Shown: in pieces, positions 1-8,494 of the stretch
How the letters are laid out: the number at the start of each line of letters is the position of its first letter
Position numbering within the stretch: the first letter of the stretch is position 1
Assembly (NCBI RefSeq): GCF_900112255.1
Contig: NZ_FOLE01000011.1
Span: 96,988 to 160,987 of the forward strand
Length of the DNA stretch: 64,000 nucleotides
Origin: Flexibacter flexilis DSM 6793
GTDB taxonomy: Bacteria; Bacteroidota; Bacteroidia; Cytophagales; Flexibacteraceae
Direction of reading: 5' to 3'
Position numbers and translations under genes: made by a program
The notes under the pieces: generated by a model
Database searches by the model: none
Seen by the model: the letters and a program-made list of their open reading frames with translations, nothing else
What the model was told of the DNA's origin: nothing

Positions 1-246
1 ATTTACGCGCACAATCACCGATTTGCCGTTGGCCAAATTCGTTACCTTGAGCATGGTGTTGAAAGGGTGCGTGCGGTGGGCTGCGGTATAGGCATACATA
101 TTGAATTTTTCGCCATTGGAAGTGCGCCTACCGTGAAACTTATCGGCATAGTACGAGGCCATACCTGTTTGGGGGCGTTTATTATTTCCGCCAGCCCACG
201 CAAATGTCAAGCTACAAAGCCAAAATATCCAAATAGTAAACTTCAT
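1..246 (-). CDS. RlpA-like septal ring lytic transglycosylase, N-terminal part (runs off window)
   Basis: Reading the minus strand from an ATG at 246 gives 82 codons with no stop before the window edge. The product starts with a signal peptide (hydrophobic residues 4-18, ending around FAWA) followed by [19 protein letters not shown], the hallmark opening of the RlpA double-psi beta-barrel, and then a stretch of the TMLKVTNL...SVIVRVN type. RlpA proteins are exported to the cell envelope, and in some bacteria they cleave glycan strands that lack stem peptides. The rest of the barrel, including the catalytic Asp region, lies outside the window, so activity cannot be judged. Family assignment is confident; the total length and any SPOR domain are unknown. 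Confidence 0.85.
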   Translation of the reverse strand, partial: MKFTIWIFWLCSLTFAWAGGNNKRPQTGMASYYADKFHGRRTSNGEKFNMYAYTAAHRTHPFNTMLKVTNLANGKSVIVRVN

Positions 247-329
247 GGTTATAAATGGGTTAAGTGGTAATATATTTAACAACAAAGCAAACCGATTGCA
301 AATTTCCTTAAAAATCAAGGGTATTTATT

Positions 330-358
330 TTGAAATCTGGTTTTGCTTACTAATTTTA
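330..358 (+). promoter_or_regulatory. Candidate Bacteroidota promoter for the DUF3276 gene
   Basis: TTG at 330-332 is followed, after 18 bases, by TAATTTTA at 351-358, one base off the TAnnTTTG -7 box. It lies about 30 bases ahead of the GTG start at 388. This is a motif match only. Confidence 0.4.
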
Positions 359-387
359 CTCTCCATTAACATTTTAAAAACAACGTT

Positions 388-747
388 GTGGAAAGAAAAA
401 AATTTCAGGATAAAAACGAGGTGTACTCGCACCGTCTGAAAGCGGGGAAAAGAACTTATTTTTTCGACGTTAAAGCCACAAGGCACGGCGATTATTTCAT
501 TACGATTACTGAAAGCAAAAAAGTTCCGAAGGATGACGGCGAAGGCTTTTTCTATGAAAAGCACAAGATTTTTTTACAGAAAGAAGATTTTCTTCCGTTT
601 ATGGAGGGTTTGCAGCAGTCCATTGACCATGTCAAGACACTGATGCCAGATTATGATTTCGCCCGTCAACCAGACCGCTATTCTTCCGAAGAAAACAACG
701 CTGGTTACAGCACAGATAATAACGATACAGAATTACGCTGGGAATAG
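388..747 (+). CDS. PUR-like DNA/RNA-binding protein, DUF3276 family
   Basis: This 119-residue protein is a typical member of the Bacteroidota DUF3276 family, small PUR-alpha-like nucleic-acid binding proteins. Recognisable features are the basic N-terminus, the core AGKRTYFFDVKATRHGDYF followed by ITITESK, and an acidic polar tail after residue 95. The start is GTG at 388: an in-frame stop lies just upstream and no ATG fits the conserved N-terminus. It stands alone between the divergent rlpA-like gene and purQ and is followed by its own terminator. The family fold binds single-stranded nucleic acid; the cellular role is not known. Confidence 0.85.
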   Translation: MERKKFQDKNEVYSHRLKAGKRTYFFDVKATRHGDYFITITESKKVPKDDGEGFFYEKHKIFLQKEDFLPFMEGLQQSIDHVKTLMPDYDFARQPDRYSSEENNAGYSTDNNDTELRWE

Positions 748-781
748 TCGTTTCATTCCAGCCGCTCTAAAACAATTAGTT

Positions 782-815
782 AGAGACCTTTATAAACCAT
801 AAAGGTCTCTTTTTT
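782..815 (+). terminator. Intrinsic terminator after DUF3276
   Basis: AGAGACCTTTA (782-792) pairs perfectly with TAAAGGTCTCT (800-810) around a 7-base loop, followed by a T run. Confidence 0.85.
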
Positions 816-856
816 GTTCCAGAATTGCTATATTTTTTTTTATTTTCTTGAAAAAA

Positions 857-1543
857 TTAGGCTAAAACCGAAAGCACAGATTCAAAAATAGCGCGTCCGT
901 CGGTGTTGCTAAGTGCCGCCGAAGTAGCTCTTTCGGGGTGTGGCATCATACCAAACACGTTACGGCCTTTGTTGCAAACGCCTGCAATGTTATCAATCGC
1001 ACCGTTTGGATTAAATTCCTCAGCTACAACGCCTTGCGCATCGCAATACTGAAATAAAATTTGGTCGTTGGCTTTTAGCTCTTCGATTACCTGCGTGGAA
1101 GCAAAGTAACGGCCTTCGCCATGTGCAATCGGAATTTTGTAAGCTTGTGCGGCAAGTCCCTGCGTGATAGCCGTCTGGAACGTGGCAGGTTTGATGTACA
1201 CATTTTTACAAATAAATTGTTGGCTGTTATTGTGTAACAATGCACCTGGGACAAGTCCTGCTTCTGTCAGAATCTGAAACCCATTGCAAACGCCCAACAC
1301 GTAGCCACCACGATTCGCATGCGCAATCACCTCTTGCATGATAGGCGAAAAACGCGCAATCGCACCCGAACGCAAATAATCGCCATAAGAGAAGCCCCCT
1401 GGAAGTACCACAAAATCGCAGCCTTGCAAGTCAGTGTCTTTGTGCCAAAGTTGCACGACTTCTTGTTGTAAATCGTGGCGCAAAGAATGCACCATGTCTG
1501 CATCGCAGTTAGAACCCGGAAAAACAATTACGCCAAATTTCAT
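857..1543 (-). CDS. purQ: Phosphoribosylformylglycinamidine synthase, glutaminase subunit PurQ
   Basis: PurQ supplies ammonia from glutamine to PurL in the fourth step of de novo purine synthesis (FGAR to FGAM) in the cytoplasm. The 228-residue length is normal for the stand-alone subunit. The class I glutamine amidotransferase triad is visible: the nucleophile Cys86 in GVCNGFQ, and His202 and Glu204 in MMPHPERA. The oxyanion strand LPGGFSYGDYLR lies at about 47-58. Having a separate PurQ implies the short PurL plus PurS arrangement; neither gene is next door. It is transcribed alone, with a good promoter upstream. The start at the ATG ahead of KFGVIVFPGSNCD matches the family. Confidence 0.96.
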   Translation of the reverse strand: MKFGVIVFPGSNCDADMVHSLRHDLQQEVVQLWHKDTDLQGCDFVVLPGGFSYGDYLRSGAIARFSPIMQEVIAHANRGGYVLGVCNGFQILTEAGLVPGALLHNNSQQFICKNVYIKPATFQTAITQGLAAQAYKIPIAHGEGRYFASTQVIEELKANDQILFQYCDAQGVVAEEFNPNGAIDNIAGVCNKGRNVFGMMPHPERATSAALSNTDGRAIFESVLSVLA

Positions 1544-1572
1544 AAGAAGATGATTATAAAAAATTTAAGCCA

Positions 1573-1603
1573 CGAAATTACACACAGTTCGGGCGGTAAA
1601 CAA
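1573..1603 (-). promoter_or_regulatory. Candidate promoter for purQ
   Basis: On the minus strand TTG (1603-1601) is followed after 20 bases by TAATTTCG (1580-1573), a 7/8 match to TAnnTTTG. It lies about 30 bases ahead of the purQ ATG. Confidence 0.5.
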
Positions 1604-1670
1604 TAAAAATTTGATTGTTGTGTTGCTTGTGGTCGTTTTTTGTAAAATGTAGTTTTTTTATATAAAAATT

Positions 1671-1699
1671 CAGGCTGTGTTCAACGTGAACACAGCCTG
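1671..1699 (-). terminator. Terminator of the beta-oxidation fusion gene
   Basis: CAGGCTGTGTTCA (1671-1683) and TGAACACAGCCTG (1687-1699) form a perfect 13-bp stem with a 3-base loop. On the minus strand it is followed by a T-rich tail, so it ends the gene starting at 4186. Confidence 0.85.
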
Positions 1700-1729
1700 A
1701 AAAAATCAAAACACAATAAACAATATAAA

Positions 1730-4186
1730 TTAGTTGCGGATTACTTTGCCGCCATTCAAAAGGCTTTGGATACGTTCCAATGTTTTGCGTTCGCCAGAAA
1801 GCGACAAGAACGCCTCACGCTCCAAGTCCAATAAGTATTGTTCGGTTACTAATTGCGGATAAGACAAATCGCCACCCGAAATCACATAAGCGAGTTTCTC
1901 GGCTACTTTTTGGTCGTGTTCCGAAATGTAACGTCCCATGCGCATCGCGTTGATACCTGCTTTGAAAAGCGCGATACCTGCTTTGCCTTGTACTTTGATA
2001 TCGGTGCGTTGTTTTGGTTGTGTATAACCAGCGTTAGCCAAATCCAATACAAATTCTTTCGCATCACGAATCTGACGAGAAAGGTTCGTAGAGATACGGT
2101 CGCCACGACGCAAAATGTTCATGTCGAACGCCTCGTTAGCCGAAGTAGCCACTTTAGCCGTCGCGATGTTCATAAACGCATTTTGCAAACGGTTCAATTC
2201 TGGGTCGCCAGTTTCTACGGACGAAGAAACGCGCAAAGCCATTTCTTTTGTACCGCCACCAGCAGGGATAAGACCTACGCCCAATTCCACCAAACCGATA
2301 TACGTTTCGGCTGCTGCTTGTACGCCGTCTGCGTGCATCGTGAACTCGCAACCACCGCCCAAAGTAAGGCCGTGTGGTGCAACTACCACTGGTACAGACG
2401 AATAACGCGCACGCATTACCGTATTTTGGAACTGGCGAATCATCATGTCCACTTCGTCGTATTCTTGCTCAACAGCAAACATAAACAACATGGCCAAGTT
2501 AGCACCCGCCGAGAAGTTAGAACCTTGATTACCAATTACCAAACCTCTGTAGCTCTTTTCAGTCAAAGAGATTGCTTTGTTTACGCCTTCGATTACTTCC
2601 GCGCCCAACGTGTTCATTTTGGTATGGAATTCCACGCCCAAAACGCCGTCGCCCAAATCGAAAATCGTAGAACCTGCATTGCCCCATACTTTGTTGGTGC
2701 TGCGCAAGTTGTCCAAAATAATGAAGTTTTCAGTACCTGGGATACCTTTGTACGATTTGGTAGCTACGTCGTAGAACTTGCGCACGCCACCTTCTACTTT
2801 GTAGAATGAAGTGTGACCAGCTGCTAACATTTCCGTAACCCAAGCCGCAGGTTTTTTGCCCAAAGCCGTCATGATTTCGATAGCTTTCGCCACGCCAATT
2901 GCGTCCCATTTCTCGAATGGACCTACTTCCCAACCGAAACCAGCACGAAGTGCATCGTCAATTTTGTAAAGCTCATCAGAAATTTCTGGAATGCGGTGCG
3001 AAACGTATTGGAACAAACCAGCAAACATTTGTCTGTAAAATTCGCCTGCTTTGTCTTGGCCTTTTACCAACACTTTGAAGCGGTCTTTTACAACTTCAAT
3101 TGTTTTAGTAAGCTCCAATGTTGCGAATTTCACTTTACCCGCAGGGGCATATTCTAATGTTTTGAGGTTAAGGCTATGAATTTCTTTCGCGCCATTTGCC
3201 CCAACTGTTTTCTTGTAGAAACCTTGTTTGGTTTTGTCGCCAAGCCATTTGTTCGCTTCCATTTGCTTCAAAAATTCAGGCAACACGAAAATGTCGCGTG
3301 ATTCGTCGTTTGGAAGAGCTGCGTACAAGTTGCTGGCCACTTTCGTAAGTGTGTCCAAACCAACCACGTCCGAAGTACGGAAAGTAGCCGATTTAGCGTG
3401 TCCGATTACAGGACCAGTGAGTTTGTCCACTTCGTCGATGGTCATATCAAGGTCTTGCATAATCTTGATTACTTCCATGATGGCATAAACGCCCACGCGG
3501 TTAGCGATGAAAGCAGGCGTATCTTTACACAAAACGGTTGTTTTGCCCAAGAAACGGTCGCCGTAGTGCATCAAGAAATTAACCACTTCTGCATCAGTGT
3601 GAGGCGTAGGGATAATTTCGAGCAAACGCAAATAGCGTGGAGGGTTGAAGAAGTGAACACCGCAGAAGTTTTTCACGAAATCTTCCGAACGGCCTTCCGC
3701 CATCAAATGAATCGGAATACCAGAGGTGTTAGAAGTAATTAGTGTACCTGGTTTGCGGTATTTTTCTACTTGTTCAAAAACAGTTTTTTTGATAGCCAAG
3801 TTTTCTACTACTACCTCAATTACCCAATCCGAATTGGCAATGTCTTTCATGTTGTCTTCGAAGTTGCCAAGCGAAACGCGGCTTGCAAACGAAGCATGAT
3901 ACAAAGGATTTGGGTTTGATTTTACGGCAGAAGTGAAAGCGTCCGTAACAATGCGGTTACGCACTGCTTTATCGTTTACAGTAAGGCCTTTCGCTTTTTC
4001 TGCGTCGTTTGGTTCTTTTGGTGCAATATCTAAAAGTAATACTTCTACACCAACGTTGGCCAAATGGCAAGCGATGCGGCTGCCCATTACGCCCGAACCC
4101 AAAACGGTTGCGCGGCGAATACGGCGTTGTGAGGCTGGAATTACAGCAACATTGGAAGTTGCTGGTGAAGCAAAAGTCATGTCCAT
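1730..4186 (-). CDS. Bifunctional 3-hydroxyacyl-CoA dehydrogenase / enoyl-CoA hydratase (FadN-like order)
   Basis: This 818-residue fusion carries two fatty-acid beta-oxidation activities. The N-terminal half is the NAD-dependent 3-hydroxyacyl-CoA dehydrogenase: a Rossmann motif at about 30-35 (GSGVMG), the SNTSGIPI segment, the HFFNPPRYLRLLEIIP motif and two helical C-domains. The C-terminal half, from about residue 490, is a crotonase-fold hydratase with an oxyanion-hole stretch (SNFSAGANL) and a GGGCEF motif. The order is the reverse of E. coli FadB/FadJ and resembles Bacillus FadN. The thiolase partner (FadA) and acyl-CoA dehydrogenase often found beside it are absent here. The start is the first of two close ATGs (MDM); the second is equally possible. 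Confidence 0.93.
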   Translation of the reverse strand: MDMTFASPATSNVAVIPASQRRIRRATVLGSGVMGSRIACHLANVGVEVLLLDIAPKEPNDAEKAKGLTVNDKAVRNRIVTDAFTSAVKSNPNPLYHASFASRVSLGNFEDNMKDIANSDWVIEVVVENLAIKKTVFEQVEKYRKPGTLITSNTSGIPIHLMAEGRSEDFVKNFCGVHFFNPPRYLRLLEIIPTPHTDAEVVNFLMHYGDRFLGKTTVLCKDTPAFIANRVGVYAIMEVIKIMQDLDMTIDEVDKLTGPVIGHAKSATFRTSDVVGLDTLTKVASNLYAALPNDESRDIFVLPEFLKQMEANKWLGDKTKQGFYKKTVGANGAKEIHSLNLKTLEYAPAGKVKFATLELTKTIEVVKDRFKVLVKGQDKAGEFYRQMFAGLFQYVSHRIPEISDELYKIDDALRAGFGWEVGPFEKWDAIGVAKAIEIMTALGKKPAAWVTEMLAAGHTSFYKVEGGVRKFYDVATKSYKGIPGTENFIILDNLRSTNKVWGNAGSTIFDLGDGVLGVEFHTKMNTLGAEVIEGVNKAISLTEKSYRGLVIGNQGSNFSAGANLAMLFMFAVEQEYDEVDMMIRQFQNTVMRARYSSVPVVVAPHGLTLGGGCEFTMHADGVQAAAETYIGLVELGVGLIPAGGGTKEMALRVSSSVETGDPELNRLQNAFMNIATAKVATSANEAFDMNILRRGDRISTNLSRQIRDAKEFVLDLANAGYTQPKQRTDIKVQGKAGIALFKAGINAMRMGRYISEHDQKVAEKLAYVISGGDLSYPQLVTEQYLLDLEREAFLSLSGERKTLERIQSLLNGGKVIRN

Positions 4187-4643
4187 AATATAAATGATGT
4201 ATTTTGGTTTCGGGTGTTAAATTTAACTGAACAAAGATAGTTAAAAAATAATTGGGTGGTAATTTTTTTTGAAATATTTTTTTTATTGTTGATATTGAGC
4301 ATATTACAAAACATTATTTGTACTCGTATAGCTTAACAAATATTCCACAAGTATTGTATTTTTTTTATAAACCTTGTATTTGCGACAGCCCACGCCACCA
4401 ACTTTTGAAATGTAACACGATTGGCTAATAACGTTTGGTTGGCCTTACATTGTCAAATTTTATTTTTGCCAAATAATTATATGGTTACAACAAAAATGAA
4501 CAATTATAAATTTTGTATTGGGTGTGTTTTGTATTTTTCTTGTTCGGCTTTTTAATTACATTTGAGCTAAAGCACCCACACCAAGCCAAAAGCCCAACGA
4601 CTTTTATTTTATATACGTTCTTTTCCTTTGTTTACTTGATTTT
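4187..4643. other. Divergent intergenic region (457 bp)
   Basis: This AT-rich spacer separates the divergent fusion gene (minus) and the ATP-grasp-like gene (plus). The only regulatory signal seen is the candidate minus-strand promoter at 4232-4262. No credible coding sequence, RNA gene or repeat was found; a short GC-richer stretch at about 4385-4450 has no recognisable structure. Confidence 0.5.
4232..4262 (-). promoter_or_regulatory. Candidate promoter for the beta-oxidation fusion
   Basis: On the minus strand TATCTTTG (4239-4232) matches the TAnnTTTG -7 box exactly. TTA, two of three bases of the -33 element, lies 20 bases upstream. The leader would be about 40 bases. Confidence 0.45.
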
Positions 4644-5837
4644 ATGATTCCTCCAATCAGACAAAACTACAACGAGCAATTTACCGACGAAAAGTATCAG
4701 GCTTTGCGCCAATGGCTTTACGCGCCTTACAACTACGAAATTGAATTTCGCATTGCCGAAACGCCCGTTTTCATTCCCAAAGCCCTGACCGACCACGTGG
4801 TAAAGGCTTGTGATGAAATTATTGACGTAATCGTGCGTCCAGACTTTAAGCAAATCACCCAAAAAGCCGTTCCCGAAGGCCTTTTTGTGCCCAACGAAGA
4901 CGAACATACGCTTTGTTTGGCCATAGATTTTGCCATTTGTCAGGACAAACAAACTGGCGAACTGATTCCGCAACTGATTGAATTACAGGGATTCCCGTCG
5001 TTGTATGCGTTTCAGCAGTTCATTGCGTTGGGCTATCGCAAATTTTTTGATATTCCGCCGCAACTTGATTATTTGTTCGGAGGCCTGACGGCCGAAAGCT
5101 ACGTGGAACTGTTGCGCGAAGTGTTTCTGGGCAAACACGCCGTTGAAAATGTGATTTTGTTGGAGGTGGAACCCGAAAAACAAAAAACCAAAGTCGATTT
5201 TTATTGCACCCAAGACTATACAGGCATCAAGCCCGTGTGCATTACGGAAGTGATACGCGAAGGCCGCAAGCTTTATTATATGCGCGATGGCGTCAAAACG
5301 CCGATTTACCGCATTTACAACCGCGTGATTTTTGATGAGTTGAGCCGCCGCACGGATTTAGATTTGCAGTTTAACCTCACCGAAGATGTAGATGTGGAAT
5401 GGGCAGGCCATCCGAACTGGTTTTTCCGTATCAGCAAATACACGTTGCCGTTCCTGAAAAGCCGCTATGTACCCGAAACCAAGTTTTTGAGCCAGTACAC
5501 GGAATATCCGCAAGACCTCGAAAATTATGTACTCAAGCCGTTGTTTTCGTTTGCGGGTGTGGGCGTGATTTTCAATGTTACGCAAGCTGACATCGACGCA
5601 ATTGCCGACAAGGAAAATTATATTTTGATGAAAAAAGTAGAATACGCGCCTGCGCTACATTCGCCAGACGGAGACATCAAAACCGAATTGCGCATGTTGT
5701 TCATTTGGAAAGATGGCGATGCGCGTCCGACACTGGCCACGAGTTTGGTAAGGCTTGGCCGCGCCGACCTGATGGGCGTGCGTTACAACAAAGATAAAAC
5801 GTGGGTTGGCGGCTCGGCTGCTTTCTTTGAAAAATGA
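4644..5837 (+). CDS. Conserved orphan with ATP-grasp-like C-terminal region
   Basis: I do not recognise this 397-residue cytoplasmic protein by name. It has no signal peptide or membrane segment. The stretch around residues 295-345, VLKPLFSFAGVGVIF followed later by ENYILMKKVEYAP, looks like the lysine and glycine-rich loop of circularly permuted ATP-grasp ligases (the glutathionylspermidine-synthase type). The end, TELRMLFIW plus LVRLGRADLMGVRYNKD, resembles the metal-binding end of such folds. That is inference from pattern only. The N-terminal 150 residues match nothing I can name. It stands alone downstream of a 457-bp divergent spacer, which gives no functional clue. If the fold is right, it ligates a carboxylate to an amine or thiol using ATP. 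Confidence 0.8.
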   Translation: MIPPIRQNYNEQFTDEKYQALRQWLYAPYNYEIEFRIAETPVFIPKALTDHVVKACDEIIDVIVRPDFKQITQKAVPEGLFVPNEDEHTLCLAIDFAICQDKQTGELIPQLIELQGFPSLYAFQQFIALGYRKFFDIPPQLDYLFGGLTAESYVELLREVFLGKHAVENVILLEVEPEKQKTKVDFYCTQDYTGIKPVCITEVIREGRKLYYMRDGVKTPIYRIYNRVIFDELSRRTDLDLQFNLTEDVDVEWAGHPNWFFRISKYTLPFLKSRYVPETKFLSQYTEYPQDLENYVLKPLFSFAGVGVIFNVTQADIDAIADKENYILMKKVEYAPALHSPDGDIKTELRMLFIWKDGDARPTLATSLVRLGRADLMGVRYNKDKTWVGGSAAFFEK

Positions 5838-5974
5838 AATTTTTGAGAAAATAACACGAAATGAACGAAATAGGTATGTGGTAGCCACGTACCTATTTTT
5901 ATTGGCATTAGTAACATATAGTAAAAAGTGTACCTTTACTTTTTAGAGAAAAAGGACTTTTTGTAAAAAACGCG

Positions 5975-6703
5975 ATGTTTGAGAAATATTATTTGTTTGT
6001 GCTGCTGGCACTCATTTCAGAAATTATCGGGACTACTTCGGGTTTTGGTTCGTCTATTTTGTTTGTGCCCATAGCGTCCATGTTTTTTGATTTCAAAACC
6101 GTGTTAGGCATTACGGCGGTGTTTCATGTGTTCAGCAATTTGTCCAAAATCGCGCTGTTTAAGCAAGGAATCCAGAAAGACATTGCCTTGAAATTGGGGA
6201 TTCCTGCGGTGGTTTTTGTGATAATTGGCGCGTGGCTTACGGCGTATTTGCCCGTCAAGTACATGGAATTGGGTATGAATTTCGCGTTGGCTCTTTTGTC
6301 TATTTACCTGATTATCAATTTCAATAAAACCATTGAGCAAACAAACTCCAATCTGTATTTGGGTGGTGTGGCTTCGGGCTTTTTGGCGGGTGTGGCTGGC
6401 ACAGGCGGAGCTATTCGAGGAATTACTTTGTCGGCTTTTCATTTGCCCAAAGAAATATTTATTGCTACGTCCGCACTCATAGATTTGGGGGTGGACAGCA
6501 GTCGCGCGGTGGTGTATGTGGCCAATGGTTATTTTCAGAAAGAATACATTGTGCTCATTCCTGTACTGATTGGCGTGAGTGTGTTGGGGAGTTATTTGGG
6601 TAAACTTATCCTGCAACGCACTTCGGAAAAGGCGTTTCGCTACATCGTGTTGGCTGTGATTGTATGCACGTCGGCGTTTCAGATTTTGAAACTTTTGCAC
6701 TAA
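5975..6703 (+). CDS. TauE/SafE (TSUP) family membrane exporter
   Basis: This 242-residue protein has about eight hydrophobic segments arranged as two similar halves. The paired halves carry related motifs, GTTSGFGSSILFVPI near the N-terminus and SGFLAGVAGTGGAIRG at about 135-150. This is the signature of the TSUP family (Pfam TauE, also called sulfite exporter TauE/SafE), inner-membrane carriers of sulfite, sulfoacetate and related anions. The substrate cannot be read from sequence. It is transcribed alone and ends in a hairpin shared with the convergent gatB gene. A distant thematic neighbour is the YeeE/YedE sulfur transporter half at 11.7 kb, but they are not linked. Confidence 0.88.
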   Translation: MFEKYYLFVLLALISEIIGTTSGFGSSILFVPIASMFFDFKTVLGITAVFHVFSNLSKIALFKQGIQKDIALKLGIPAVVFVIIGAWLTAYLPVKYMELGMNFALALLSIYLIINFNKTIEQTNSNLYLGGVASGFLAGVAGTGGAIRGITLSAFHLPKEIFIATSALIDLGVDSSRAVVYVANGYFQKEYIVLIPVLIGVSVLGSYLGKLILQRTSEKAFRYIVLAVIVCTSAFQILKLLH

Positions 6704-6710
6704 AAATAAA

Positions 6711-6744
6711 AAGCCTATAAGTGTCTGATTTTACTTATAGGCTT
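6711..6744. terminator. Bidirectional terminator between the TSUP gene and gatB
   Basis: AAGCCTATAAG (6711-6721) pairs with CTTATAGGCTT (6734-6744), with A-rich and T-rich flanks on both sides. It serves two convergent genes. Confidence 0.85.
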
Positions 6745-6788
6745 TTTATTTAATGAATTTGTATTATAAATATTGTAAAATTAGATTT

Positions 6789-8240
6789 TTAAGCATTGTT
6801 CAAGGCTTCTTCCATGAGCTTGTTGGCTACTTTCGGGTCGGCTTTTCCTTTGGTGGCTTTCATCAAATCGCCCATAAACATTCCCAAAATCCCTTTTTTG
6901 CCGCCTTTGTATTCGGCTACTTTTTGCGGGTATTTCGCGATGATTTCGGCAATAATTGGCGTAAGCGAATCGGCGTCACCCTCTTGCAACACGTTGAGTT
7001 TTTCGGCAATGGCCAAAGGCGCGTCCGAATTTTCAAGCATGGCAGGGAATATTTTTTGTGCGCCTACCGTGTGGCTCACTTTGCCGCTTTCGATGAGTGC
7101 AATCAAATCGGCCAAACGTGCCGCACTAATCGGGAAGTCGTTGATGTGCAAAGTTCTTTCGTTCAAATACGATTTTACAGCACCCGTTACCCAGTTAGAA
7201 GCCATTTTGTAGCTGCTCGTATGGCGGCAAACTTCATCGAAATATAAAGCGATTTCTTTGCTGTCTGTCAATACGTTAGCATCATATTCTGACAAACCAA
7301 ATTGTGCCGTAAACTTCTCGAACAATTCGGCTGGCAGGCTTGGCATTAGTGCTTTGATGTCGGCAAGCCATTGGTCAGAAACTACGATTGGTTGCAAATC
7401 TGGCTCAGGGAAATAGCGGTAATCGTTCAGATTCTCTTTGCTGCGCAAGCTGTACGTTTCGCCAGTGGTGGCATCGAACATACGCGTTTCGGATACAATC
7501 GTCTGGCCTGCTTCCGCCAATACAATTTGACGGTCAATTTCGTGTTCGATGGCGCGTTGTACGTTGCGGAAAGAGTTCATGTTTTTCACTTCCACTTTGT
7601 TGCCAAACTTGGTAGTGCCTACGGGCATAATCGAAATGTTGGCATCGCAACGCAACGAACCTTCTTCCATGTTGCCATCGCAAATTTCCAGATAGCGCAC
7701 CAATTTGCGTACTTCGTTCAGGTAGGCGTAAGCCTCATCCGAATTGCAAATTTCTGGCTCTGAAACAATCTCGATAAGCGGCACGCCTGCGCGGTTAAGG
7801 TCAATCAACGATTCAATTTCGCCAGCCAAGTGCATAGACTTGCCCGCATCTTCTTCCATGTGAATGCGCGTAAGTTGTACATTTTTGGTAGAACCGTCTT
7901 TTAGCTTAATAGGCACGTGTCCGCCCACACAAATCGGCGTTTTATCTTGGGTGATTTGGTAGCCTTTTGGCAAGTCTGGATAAAAATAATTTTTACGGTC
8001 ATAGAAATTGTAACGCGTAATGGCCGAGTGGCACGCCAAACCCATTTTGATAGCGTATTCAACTACTTTGCGGTTGCTGCGCGGCAGCGTACCAGGGTGT
8101 GCCAACGTAATAACACTAATGTTGGTATTGGGCAAATTGCCGAACTCTGTGGAGTCTGTGGAATAGGCTTTACTTGCTGTAAGCAATTGAGCGTGAACCT
8201 CTAAACCTATCACGACGGTATATTTTTCTCTTGCAGACAT
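6789..8240 (-). CDS. gatB: Asp-tRNA(Asn)/Glu-tRNA(Gln) amidotransferase subunit B
   Basis: GatB is the kinase/tRNA-binding subunit of the GatCAB amidotransferase that converts misacylated Glu-tRNA(Gln) and Asp-tRNA(Asn). The 483-residue product shows the conserved opening YTVVIGLEVHAQL, the NRAGVPLIEIVSEPE motif, the SLRCDANIS motif and VEVKNMNSFRNVQRAIEHE. It ends in the YqeY-like tail domain with PKVANKLMEEAL. An open frame continues 24 codons upstream to 8312, but that extension matches nothing in the family, so the ATG at 8240 (MSAREKY) is chosen. gatA and gatC are not adjacent, as is common in Bacteroidota. Confidence 0.96.
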   Translation of the reverse strand: MSAREKYTVVIGLEVHAQLLTASKAYSTDSTEFGNLPNTNISVITLAHPGTLPRSNRKVVEYAIKMGLACHSAITRYNFYDRKNYFYPDLPKGYQITQDKTPICVGGHVPIKLKDGSTKNVQLTRIHMEEDAGKSMHLAGEIESLIDLNRAGVPLIEIVSEPEICNSDEAYAYLNEVRKLVRYLEICDGNMEEGSLRCDANISIMPVGTTKFGNKVEVKNMNSFRNVQRAIEHEIDRQIVLAEAGQTIVSETRMFDATTGETYSLRSKENLNDYRYFPEPDLQPIVVSDQWLADIKALMPSLPAELFEKFTAQFGLSEYDANVLTDSKEIALYFDEVCRHTSSYKMASNWVTGAVKSYLNERTLHINDFPISAARLADLIALIESGKVSHTVGAQKIFPAMLENSDAPLAIAEKLNVLQEGDADSLTPIIAEIIAKYPQKVAEYKGGKKGILGMFMGDLMKATKGKADPKVANKLMEEALNNA

Positions 8241-8429
8241 TGATGTTGATTTTGATGCGTTTGGGTAAGGTTTACAGCCGCCGCAAAGGGGTGTACTTTG
8301 CTTATAAAGCACTGTATTTTATCCGAACCGCAAATATACAGATTGTTTGGGATTGTGTAGGCCGCTTTCAGGCTTTTTTTGTGGGCATATTGGCCGATTT
8401 TGGGGTATAATTTTCCCGAAAAAACAAAA

Positions 8430-8464
8430 ACGAGGTACACCGACACGCCGCCGATGTACCTCGT
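8430..8464 (-). terminator. Terminator of the M16 protease operon
   Basis: ACGAGGTACACCG (8430-8442) pairs with CGATGTACCTCGT, with one wobble-type mismatch. On the minus strand a T-rich tail follows. Confidence 0.8.
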
Positions 8465-8494
8465 TTGTATTTTCATTTCTACCAAAAGCAACGA

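Noticed and set aside
1853..2809. 318-codon plus-strand open frame opposite the beta-oxidation fusion
   Set aside because: It lies wholly antisense to a well-conserved gene and gives a low-complexity, His/Arg/Phe-rich product typical of the reverse strand of biased codons.
8241..8312. 24-codon N-terminal extension of gatB
   Set aside because: The conserved GatB N-terminus starts at the later ATG; the extension has no counterpart in the family.
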